64,000 nucleotides of DNA from Lunularia cruciata. Taxonomy: Eukaryota; Streptophyta; Marchantiopsida; Lunulariales; Lunulariaceae. The notes under the pieces are model-generated. The model was not told where the DNA came from, did not search any database, and saw only the letters and a list, made by a program, of their open reading frames with translations. The stretch covers positions 69,881,836 through 69,945,835 of the forward strand of contig OX419757.1 in the NCBI GenBank assembly GCA_948567375.1. The letters run 5' to 3'. This document shows positions 44,334-53,295 of the stretch, in pieces (position 1 is the stretch's first letter; each line of letters opens with the position of its first letter). Made by a program: the position numbers and the translations under genes.

Positions 44334-45145
44334 ATGTGCAATAGCCCCCACCTTGGTCTACTAAACACCAAGTCCTCTAGGGTAGATAGTGTGACCCAAA
44401 TACTCAACCTGCTCATGGAAGAACCTACACTTCCTAGGATGTAATTTGAGTGCATGAGATTTCAACCTCTCAAACACCCCCAACAAATGTCTCTACAGCA
44501 TGAGCTCCTCTACAGTAGTGCTTTAGACCAAAATGTCATCAATGTAACACCGAGCAAAATCCAATCGAGCTAGGATCCTATCCATGACCCTTTAGAACTC
44601 AGCAAGAGCATTCTTTAACCCAAATGGTAAGAACTTCCATTGATATAACACATCCTTATTGTGAGGATCGATAGCCCAAAATGCTATCTTGGACTTATCT
44701 TTCTCCTTGATCAGTAATTGATGATATCCGGCTTGAAGATCCAAAGTATTGAAGACCTTTGCATGCCTAATTGCATCAAAAATCTCCTTTGGTGTAGGCA
44801 TGACATACTAATCAGCCTTGGTCTATCGGTTGATAGGATGGTAATCTCCACACATCCGCCTATCTATGTAGTTGCCATGCATATCCTTCTTGGCTGACAT
44901 CAGTATAGCTGATGCATACTCTCCATGTGAGATCTCCACCAAAACAGGCTCAAAAAGGTCTCTACTCCTTTGAATCAATGTCCTCTCCATGTCATTATAG
45001 TGATAAGGATGTTGGAAAATTGATATATCGCTAGTTAGCTCAATCTATATACTAGGTCCTTTCAGAGCACCCAAATCATTCATATTGAAGGCAAAACAAC
45101 TTGTGGAGCTCCTCAAGAACCTCCAAACTCTCTATCTTTCCTCTC
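44334..45145 (-). pseudogene. Ty3/gypsy reverse transcriptase of the methyltransferase element, N-terminal two thirds
   Basis: The minus strand reads 'LTGEERQRVWRFLRS' (~45,140), then 'MCGDYHPIN' (~44,855), 'FNTLDLQAGYHQLLIKEKDK' (44,760-44,700, first catalytic Asp), 'LPFGLKNA' (~44,610), 'CYIDDILV' (~44,550; YIDD catalytic pair) and 'FFHEQVEYLGHTIYPRGLGV' (~44,410-44,350). Order and spacing are those of gypsy RT. Several TAG/TGA stops break it, and the insert at 42,124-44,333 separates the remaining third. Confidence 0.8.
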
Positions 45146-45559
45146 CAGTAAGCTTGGGTCCAAGATTTGGCTCCCAAGTATCCTTTGTAACTATCGCAAG
45201 AGTGGAAGATGTACTGACTGGCTGCTACATTGGGCACTTGGGAGCAATAATGTCATGCTCTCGACCACTAGAGGTCCCAACCTTTGTCTGAAAAACTCCC
45301 TCTACTCTAGCTATAAGCTCCACATGTCCTCTAGCTACATCCCAAGTGTCCAAGGGTGTAATCCAAGTAGCACACGCTCACCTGGATGGACTCCAAGTAG
45401 ACCACTCTCTCAAGTAGCTATTGCTTGTGTCGCAAGGATACCATGTCTACTTGGTCCATCACCCCCAACATGTGCCTGAATCATCTTGGTAGGCACAAAG
45501 CTCAGAAGTGTCCAAGTGGTGATGCCTATCAAGCGCATCCTTTGCTGATCTCCCAAGCC

Positions 45560-46540
45560 AAGGCTCACAATCTAGGTCAAATAGTTCAAGTCCATAGCTT
45601 GACCTAACACCTAATGCCTAGATGCCTCTGATATTACTGGAATAGTGGTAATACCAATGTGAAAACCCATTGCCCTCTCTCTCTCCTTGGCGTTGGGCTC
45701 CACAAACTACTATAACTGTGAGTCCTAAACAAGTCCAAGTCCTCCCTCTCAAAAATCATGAGAGCATGGGAAACTCATGAGTGTGGGAAATGCGGCTCTA
45801 GGCTATTCAACTAGGTTCACCACTGCCATAGGTGACCTATCAGCCACTACCACTGTGTGAGACTAACGCCCAACATCCAAGATGTCATCAACAAGGATGT
45901 AGTCTAGTCGTTGAATCCCATCATATGCATGTTGTAGAACCTCTTTGGGTAATAGGTTCATCCACCAAAGACAAAGACAATGAGCCCATGATACTACTCT
46001 AGATGCATCTAACAATACAATAGGTCCTATCCAAGAATGGACTTGATGTGTACTCACCACCACTTGGGTACGAGAATCACCCATCAAAGGAACATTCTCC
46101 AAAATGCAAGTTGGAGAAATAGACTAATGAATTGAGAGATGTTGTAGTATCCGTAACATCTCCCAAAACACACCAAAGCAAGGATCCTGAAGACCCAAAC
46201 CTTGGCCAACACATATATATCCCTAACATAGCTATCCAGAAAATCACCAAGTAAACATGTCCATGTCTCTCCAAATCATGCACCCCTAGTAAGGAAATGT
46301 TTGTTGGTAGGGCTTTCTGGTAACCTCTGACTTCCAACATTGGTAATACCTTAGGATACTGGTAGGCCAAGTGTACCACATGGTGTAGAGAGACTTGCCT
46401 AGCAGTCTCATCTCTCTCCACATACAAGTACCTCTGTACTTGTATAGCCGCTTGTAATATTGTAGCTAGTGTGATGATCCCACCAAACAACTCCAAGAGA
46501 CATACTCCCTCTGTTGGATACTGCCAAGCAATGAGTGTGG
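45560..46540 (-). pseudogene. C5-cytosine DNA methyltransferase domain inside the gypsy pol region
   Basis: Minus-strand motifs in order: motif I 'CLLELFGGI' (46,476-46,502; SAM binding), 'QRYLYVERDETAR' (next beta strand with acidic ligand, ~46,420), and 'LLGVHDLERHG' (~46,275). The catalytic motif IV lies at 46,223-46,237, where the Cys codon TGT (46,226-46,228) survives but the flanking Pro and Gln codons are changed (Pro to Leu, Gln to stop). 'GQGLGLQDP' follows (~46,200), then motif VI 'ENVP' (46,088-46,099), 'SWIGPIVLLDASRV' (46,030), 'AKEREREMGF' (~45,690; family 'ER.R.MGF') and the C-terminal 'LGQAMDLNYLT' (45,575-45,612). The enzyme would methylate cytosine C5 in DNA using SAM. It lies between protease and RT in the pol reading direction. 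Broken by stops and a frameshift. Confidence 0.8.
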
Positions 46541-46929
46541 TATCTAGAGGTGTCAAAGTAATTGACTTTGGAGGCTCATGCTCACACTCATCTCTTGATG
46601 GTATGAAGACTCCACTCCAAGCTTGTTGCACCAACTAATTTGCATGTTGCTCCAATGCTTCCTCTAAACTCCACAATGGAACATCCAAGGTAGATGGAAC
46701 AATCCCACTCATACTCCAAATCTGAGTGATCTCCTCTAGTATTGGAGTATCCTCTGCATGAGCGTTCTCCTCCAACAAGTTACAAGGCCAAGTAACTGCA
46801 CCACTAAAAGCTGAAACTGATGTTGCCATAATCTCGAACTGTAGTGAGCCAAGACTGCCACTACTAAAGCATACTAGTAGATGACATACCCGTCCCTCAC
46901 CAGACTGCCAACTTAGTCTATAGGAGGTT
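46541..46929 (-). pseudogene. Linker between protease and methyltransferase
   Basis: The minus strand is open for 64 codons (46,829-46,635), reading 'ATSVSAFSGAVTW' and 'EDTPILEEITQIWSMS', then 'SLEEALEQHAN'. One stop separates it from 'VQQAWSGVFIPS' at the start of the methyltransferase region. Collinearity suggests one polyprotein from protease into methyltransferase. No domain is recognised. Confidence 0.5.
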
Positions 46930-47570
46930 CTTTACTCCCAATAGTCAATGCTGAAACCCATGGGGTATAACATTACTCTCCCAACCAGCACATTGTATGA
47001 CTCAGCTATTGTCGCAATAGCCTGAGTTCTCATCACCGAGCTATCAGTTAGATGACCAGGCTGAACTTGGACAACAAGCTCCAAACATGTGATGTAATGT
47101 GTTGAACCACCACCTAGAGATGTATGGATCTGAAGTGGACACCTCTCCACATTGGTCTTCCATAACTCCAGATCAACTACTACAACTTTCCCCAACATAA
47201 GGGGCTACGCACCAAAGTCTAACAAGACTCTTTGTGGTGTATAGACCTTCCTTGAAGGTCCCACCAAACAGAAAACCCCCCTTTGGTTATCCAGTAGGAC
47301 AACACTAGGTGTGAACTGTGCTCTCTCAATGGCCGGTCTAGTTGGCAACTGCTCCAGTCTAGCCGTTGTTGCATGCAATAAACCACGGGTGGCTAAACGG
47401 ATCCCATGCTCCTCAACCAAGTCAGCTCCACTATCAACCACCTCTGCTCTAGTAGTAGGAACAACATCATCCCTACTCTCACAAAGCGTGGCAGCCAATC
47501 GAAACACTGAGGTTGGGTCAACTCGTAATGTAAATATGTCATTGGCTAAAAACAAAGGGCACCACATAAT
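46930..47570 (-). pseudogene. Aspartic protease region of the methyltransferase element
   Basis: The minus strand (120 codons open, 47,567-47,205) ends 'TPQRVLLDFGA', then TAG and 'PLMLGK'. This is the active-site loop 'LLD.GA.P.MLGK' with Phe in place of the usual Ser/Gly. The next open stretch (47,198-46,932) reads 'LGGGSTHYITCLELVVQVQP', then 'ESYNVLVGRVMLYPMGFSID', matching the second half of a retropepsin fold ('YDVLLG...L...G'). The protease would cleave the polyprotein. Confidence 0.65.
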
Positions 47571-48039
47571 CAGCTGAGCCCCCTCCCAACATCATGCTAG
47601 ACTCAATCTGTGTAGTAGCAAGTGGCTGACTAGCAGGTTGTCTATCATGCATTCTATCACCACCTACCACACTTGCACTGGGATGTCTAGGAGCTTGGAT
47701 GCTGTCTATGGGGATTGGGGAAGTCTGACCTATCTCCTAACCTCTCCTCTTTACAGGTCCAACTCCATTGATGCCTCTCTAGGCTTTGAAGCACGTACTG
47801 CACTCCTAGTCATTGTTGCAGATGCATCCACCTATGCTACTCCACACATAAAGTCCAAAGCATCTCTATCACTAGCATATGAGGTGGAAGCCTCAACACC
47901 CAAATCTAATCTCCTATGAGCAATGGCTATCCTAGCCAATCTCTACTCCAACTGCTCAATCTGAGTAGCCATAATTGTATTAGAAGTAAGGGTAGGTATC
48001 ACACCCCTACTAGGTGTAGATCCTCTACCACCACCTCAT
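47571..48039 (-). other. gag-protease spacer, decayed
   Basis: No domain is visible. It lies between the zinc knuckles and the protease and is presumably the C-terminal part of gag, diluted by stops on the minus strand. Confidence 0.4.
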
Positions 48040-49275
48040 CCTTCATGAACTAGAGCTCCTCTACTACCTACCATAGCAGCCCTACCACTCTATAACTCCG
48101 GGTGTAGATTAAAGCACTGGTCACTAGTGTGACCAAATCTATGGCAATGCTCACATTGCTTCTATGTTGGCTATGATGCACCAGAGGTATCAAGTCCACT
48201 GTCTTGAGTACACTCTCTCTTATGGTGAGGTCCACCACAAGTCCAACAAGCAACACCACTACTCATTAGCTATTGCTGACCCAAAAATGAAAGTAAGGGT
48301 CTAACTAAAATAGGCCCTCCACTTGCTCCATAGGATCAAGGCTAACCATCCTGTCCTTGAAAACCAACTAAATGTGGTGCACTCTTTTGCACTCTAAAAG
48401 AAGTAATAGTTGTGGATGAGGTCTCCCTACCAAATCTAGATGTCACCACCCTCTCCTCCACCATGTTGAGCTCAATATGCTCAGCCAAACCAAAGACCAT
48501 TGCCAAAGTAGGCAAAGTAGCATGTAACAACATAGCATCACAAACTCTACATTGCAACTCCATGTATAGTATCCCATACCAAAACTGGATTTCTTGGGCC
48601 TCAGTAACTCCCTAAGTGAACTGATCAGCCGCCTCATTTGAGTGTATGCCTCACGTAGGCTCTCTTTAGCCTTCCGTTGGAACTCCTGCAAGCTCCTTAG
48701 CTTGTTAGTCCTCAATCCTTGGTAGTTTTGCCTCAAACACTAGAAGAACTCCACCATGGGGTTAAACCTTGGTACCACACCACCTCATGCAGCGGTACCT
48801 CCACTTGTGATAGCACTATCTCTAACTAGTGCACCTCCACTAGCTCCACCAATGCTACTCAAGCTAGAACTCGTGGGTACTGCCGATCTACTCTTGGCAA
48901 TTGAGCCTAAAGTGATAGAGATATAGTTTGGAGACCAATATTGTCTCAATCTCCTCCAAGTGAGCTGTCCTGAACTCATGGTAATCGTCCATTGATGGGC
49001 CCTCTAAATGTTGAAACAACTTCCTCCATGCCATGAAGGGTGTAAACTAAGTAGGGTTCCGCATCTACTGTAGATCACACCAACTATCAAACTCCCTGGA
49101 TGAAATCATCCAACTCAATGGTACCCACTATACTAGAGTAACACCTAGGGCCTTTGGAGGCCCCATAAATCTTGTCTATGTCCCACAACAACGGTGTGGA
49201 TATGCCAAGTGCACTCTCAATTGAATCAACTCTTGTGTCAAACTCCAACTTAGAATCAATCTCCTCCCTCACTGA
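48040..49275 (-). pseudogene. gag: gag of the methyltransferase element, two zinc knuckles
   Basis: Minus-strand open stretches (49,272-49,087; 48,736-48,443) read 'EIDSKLEFDTRVDSIESALG' and 'RTNKLRSLQEFQRKAKESLR'. In another frame the latter is followed by 'AMLLHATLPTLAMVFGLAEH' and 'ELNMVEERVVTS' (48,500-48,430), the capsid-like helical end. Two knuckles follow: 'CWTCGGPHHKREC' (~48,250-48,210) and 'CEHCHRFGHTSDQC' (~48,160-48,118). Gag would form particles and package RNA. Several stops and frameshifts are present. Confidence 0.65.
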
Positions 49276-49964
49276 GACTTGAGATACATGTTGATACCAA
49301 GCGCTACTTTGAGTAAATCCACTACATATTGTAGGCTAAGTCCTCTAGAATACCCAAAGAACTCTGTCATGACAAAGTAACCATAACTGCAACCGCAAAC
49401 CAGAACCATGAACTACAACTATAAATCACAACTGCAAATTGCAACTACAAGTACCCCACCAAGTGCCAACACAAACTAAGCACCACCAAGTGCCAATACC
49501 CATGGAACACCACCGACTGATATAACTCTAATTGAGATAACTTCACTAGGGGAAAGGGCAACCTGTAACCTATCATCACAACACACACTCTCATGATCTG
49601 TTGGTCATCACTTCCTACTTCACCAAAGAGAAACAAAGGTAGTTTGATTGGTCATCACTACAGCCTCACTACCAAGAGCACACTAGAGCACCAATGCTCA
49701 AAAGTCATGGCACCTCATACAAACGCAGTGCACAAACAAGAGTAGAGAATGGAGGGGATCCAATCACAAGAAATCTAAACAAAAACCTTCCATCTCATAA
49801 AGCAACAAGGGATTGACTCTACCACCATTTGGTATTTGACATAAGAGGATTTGTATCTACATCCTAAGCTACTAGGATCACCAAGAATGGGATCAAACTA
49901 TCTCTCCTAGCCAAAGTTACAAGTGTATAGATAATAGTGTCACAATCACCAAGATAACAAGTAA

Positions 49965-50032
49965 GGGTGGACCAGTTGGCTAGGGCACCAGTCTAGGAAC
50001 AAGAGATCTAGGGGTCAATCTAGCAGGATGGG
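49965..50032 (+). other. tRNA-like (A-box/B-box) segment inside the LTR
   Basis: The stretch 'gggtggaccagttggctagg' and its continuation 'gcaccagtctaggaacaaga...ggggtcaatct' has an A-box-like block and a B-box-like block about 45 bases apart. The same segment is at 63,467-63,530 on the minus strand with 'ggggtcaaacc'. It does not fold into an obvious complete tRNA (acceptor stem not evident), so I call it tRNA-derived only. Confidence 0.4.
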
Positions 50033-50190
50033 CAGATTTTGCCAAACAATGACCAAGATCTACACTAAACTAGCTAGCCTCATGCCAACAAGCTGGTTTG
50101 TTGGCCCTTCTATGCCTTTGTAGCCTGTTATAGCCCACAACACTATGCCTTAAAGCCTTTAAACACCCAAATGAGGCATGTGAACTGGCC

Positions 50191-50866
50191 TGTCTCTCAC
50201 TCAGGATGAACCTCTGATGGCTATTATGGTAGCACACCATGGACTAAGAAGGCAAGGAACCCCAACTCCATCATACTCCTGCAAGTCTAACACTCCAAGA
50301 CTCAAGACATTGCTCACTAGAGAACTCAATGAGAGAGAGATAGTTGCAAATGAAAGGATGTTGAGTATCTCCTCACCCCTTGTTTATATACTTGTGAAAT
50401 AGCTACGTACCAAAGTTACTAATTATTGTAGTAACTCAAGTTACTAGACTAAAAGGCAAGTAAAATCAAAAAGTAGAAAGGAATATCCATTCACATGGGC
50501 ATATTCCACTAGCATGTGATCTTACCTTGACCCAACCACTAAGTCAAGGATTCCTTCACATGGGCTATCCTTGGACTATAGAATCTAAAACAAAAGGGCT
50601 TGTGGGACCAAGAGTTCTCAACTCTTTCCTCAAAGCTAAACACCTAGGAATAATACCAAGTCAACACACTAGAATCCAAAATAGTGGTGCTCATCTTTTC
50701 CACTTCTTCTAAAGGAAGGTCCCCTCTATCTTAGCTATGACTAACTTTAGCTAATCATGACTAATGTAGAACCATCCTTTATCTCTATATAAATAATATT
50801 TCTCAAGTACTTGTAATACCAAACTAAATATCACAATACCACACACATGCAAAAATGGATGTTACA
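50191..50866 (+). repeat. Solo LTR-like insert, copy 2, TG...CA with GGCC flanks
   Basis: It begins 'tgtctctcactcaggatg' and ends 'ggatgttaca'. 'ggcc' occurs on both sides (50,187-50,190 and 50,867-50,870), a candidate 4-bp or decayed 5-bp target-site duplication. Outside, the LTR sequence of the methyltransferase element is continuous with 63,300 in reverse. A TATA box 'ctatataaataa' lies near 50,786. Homologous to 35,968-36,645. Confidence 0.75.
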
Positions 50867-51186
50867 GGCCATTCTTCTTGCCACTTTGAACCCTCTCCAA
50901 ATCAAGCAAAACTCCTCCAAATTTGGCCAAAATCTGATGTAAAATCCAGCAAAGTCCTGACATAAAATCTGACATACCCTAAAGTTGGCTGATTGCTTAA
51001 TCCTCCACTAACTCTTCACTCGAGCCAAATTGAAAAAACGGGTTTCTCCAAATCATAAATTCATGGGGAACAAAAAATCTGACCGTCTGAAAGTAGTCTT
51101 GGGAAATTGTTGAAATACCTCTAAGTACTATCACTGCAACTCCAATGTCCCAGCAATCTAGATACGACACTACAAATGGCGTGACA

Positions 51187-52940
51187 CTTGGAAAATTGTT
51201 TTTTCATGGTGATTGAGGGGATCCTACTAGGCCATCAAGTATCATCCCAAGGAAGTGGACAAAGAGAAGGTGAAGGTGATCCAAGCACTAGAATGAACCA
51301 AGACTTTGTGAGAACTATGAGCCTTTTTGGGGCCTATAGGTTACTATTAAAGATTCATCACTAACTATGCAATACTACCAATTCCTCTCACCAAGTTGCT
51401 CAAGAAATCAATGGAGTATGCTTGGGTGATGGAACAACAAAATGCCTTTGTAGTGATGAAAAGGATACTCCAATCATAAAATCACCTAATTGGGATTACA
51501 CTTTCCATGTGTGTGTAAATACCTCTTTGATATTAACTGGAGTAGTCCTTAGCCAAAAAGATGAGCACAAGAAAGATTGTCCAATGTACTATGCTAGTTG
51601 CTAGTTATCTCAAGCCAAATGCAAGTACACCACTATAGATATGGTAGCATTAGGAATGGTATACACCTATAAGAAGTTCCAACACTATCTATTGGGATAT
51701 GAGGTATTTTTCATCTAGATCATTATGCATTGCAATAGCTGGTGACAAAGGCCAATCTATGAAGATGAATTCCTTGGTGGGTACTTTTCTTATAAGAATT
51801 CATGTACATGGTGCAAGTGTAGAAAGGATCCCAACATGAGAATGCAGATTTCTTGTCCTAACTCAAAATTGAGGAGCAGTTGGCAGATCTCAATGATGAT
51901 TTTCATGACAAATTTTTTTCCATATATCAGCCACTCAGAGTACCCAATATGCTATAAAGTACAAATATATTTGTATATTGCAATGTCTTGATAGTTTGGA
52001 TCTAGAGCAACGGGTGGTCTTTCTACATAGGATTGGACCCAACTAGATTAAAAGGAATATCCTATTCAAATTGGGAATGGATGAAGATGCTTTGATACAC
52101 CACTTAGGTGGTGCATCAAAGCATGGAAGTGGGAGAAGTGATACAATCATTGCATACAAAAGCAATGGGAGGTCATTTTGCCTTGAAAAATATAATGAAG
52201 AAGATCCTAGCGATGGGATACAAGTGGCCTACCATGTATAAAGATGTGCATTATTGCATCAAGAGGTGTGATGCATGCCAAAGAATGAGAAGACCTATGG
52301 CCTCTACTCATGAAGGTCCATTGAGTAGAAGGTGTAGGTCTTCTTGTTCCCTTCAACCCATTCTACCATTAGCACCATTTGAAAAGTGGAGGATTGATTT
52401 TGCTGAACCCATCTAGCCTACCACAAGGACTACACATAGAAGGTAATTCTAGTATGTACTCACTATGCAACAAAGATGGTGGGAGCCAAGACCACTAAGA
52501 AGGATGATGCTAACAAGGTTGCAAAATTTTTCTTTTGCAATGTTATCTCCCAGTATGGCTACCCCTTAGAATTAATTAGTCATTGCAAGGTTCATTTCCT
52601 CAACAATTTGATCAAACCACTAATTGCATATTTCAAATCAAGCACATGAAATCTACTCCCTACAATCCCAAGGCCAATGGATTGACCAAGAAGGAAAATG
52701 GACTGTTGTGTACAATCTTGAACAATGTCACAATCAATTATGCTTTTGATTGGAACACCAAAATACCAACAACACTATGGACCTATAGAACCACCAAAAC
52801 GATCACCGCAAATTAGATCCCCTACTTTCTCACATATAAGTTACATCAAATCCTACCAATGGAATTTGATATCCCTACCTATCAAATCTTCTCAAAATAT
52901 AGGATGTCACAAGAAGATAGTTAGGAAGTCTAACTACAAT
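51187..52940 (+). pseudogene. Ty3/gypsy element, right part (RT end, RNase H, integrase)
   Basis: The + strand resumes with 'CFFMVIEGILLGH' (RT palm/thumb). RNase H follows ('SPNWDYTFHVCVNTSLI', 'GVVLSQKD', 'YYASC' at 51,480-51,604). The integrase zinc domain is 'GGHFALKNIMKKILAMGYKW' plus 'CDACQRM' (52,165-52,290), and core pieces run to 'ADG/NGLTKKENG' (52,670) and 'WTYRTTKT' (52,790). It is the counterpart of the left part at 32.2-35.0 kb, separated by the methyltransferase element. A near-perfect inverted repeat lies at 52,087-52,124. Many stops. Confidence 0.65.
52087..52124. repeat. 17-bp inverted repeat, one mismatch, 4-nt spacer
   Basis: Arms 52,087-52,103 ('atgctttgatacaccac') and 52,108-52,124 are complementary with one mismatch, around 'ttag'. 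It lies between RNase H and integrase coding sequence, where such a palindrome is not part of the normal ORF, so part of it is probably a small inverted duplication. Confidence 0.75.
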
Positions 52941-53295
52941 AGCTGATGCTTCTAGGAGCTGATAGTAGGCATAAATCTTTTCCAAGGAAGTTGCATCTTT
53001 GTTGGATGGGTAGCTATCAAATGCAAACCATTTTTGATAATAGTTTGTTATAATTGATAGATCTAGAATGAAACTTGTTTGCCACTTGTGTGAAAGGTTG
53101 GTGGATTCACAAGTATTATAATTAACCTTACATGGGAGCTTGATCCCTTGTTGTGAGGATGCTCACATCTGAGGGAGGAGCTTGTAGTAGCACACTTTGT
53201 GTCTCCTTATATAGATTCTCTTGATTTTTTCTTTTTTCTTGCAATTAGTCAAGTACCTAGGTTAGAATAACATTAGTAATTAGAACTTGTATTCC
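52941..53295. other. Spacer after integrase, possible polypurine tract
   Basis: No gene. 'ctgagggaggagctt' (about 53,168) is a purine-rich tract of the kind preceding 3' LTRs. A following LTR could not be delimited. Confidence 0.35.

Larger units (their letters stand above)
34990..51186 (-). mobile_element. Ty3/gypsy retrotransposon carrying a C5-DNA methyltransferase and a PHD finger
   Basis: Read on the minus strand: 5' LTR (51,186 to ~49,440), gag with two zinc knuckles (~49,275-48,040), protease (47,570-46,930), C5-cytosine methyltransferase (~46,540-45,560), RT (45,145-44,334, resuming 42,123), RNase H (to ~41,690), integrase (37,645-35,601), PHD finger (35,600-35,461), 3' LTR remnant (35,186 to ~34,990). 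It sits inside a + strand gypsy element and is itself interrupted by inserts at 50,191-50,866, 42,124-44,333, 37,651-41,403 and 35,968-36,645. All ORFs are broken. Domain identities rest on motif reading; the methyltransferase call rests on motifs I, IV, VI and the C-terminal motif in correct order and spacing. Confidence 0.75.
49440..51186 (-). repeat. 5' LTR of the methyltransferase element, interrupted
   Basis: It starts (minus strand) 'tgtcacgccatttgtag' at 51,186 and aligns with 62,322-64,000 in reverse. Relative to that copy it has lost the stretch equivalent to about 62,440-63,065, and it carries the 676-bp insert 50,191-50,866. The end near 49,440 is judged from 'ggtgcttagtttgtgttggc' and is approximate. 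Beyond 51,186 the + strand gypsy RT sequence resumes, fixing this boundary. Confidence 0.65.

Noticed and set aside
47311..47577. 88-codon + strand ORF
   Set aside because: Shadow of the minus-strand protease region; no homology pattern in that frame.
49965..50032. Functional tRNA gene
   Set aside because: A- and B-box-like blocks exist but no acceptor stem pairing and no standard anticodon arm are visible; it recurs only as part of an LTR.
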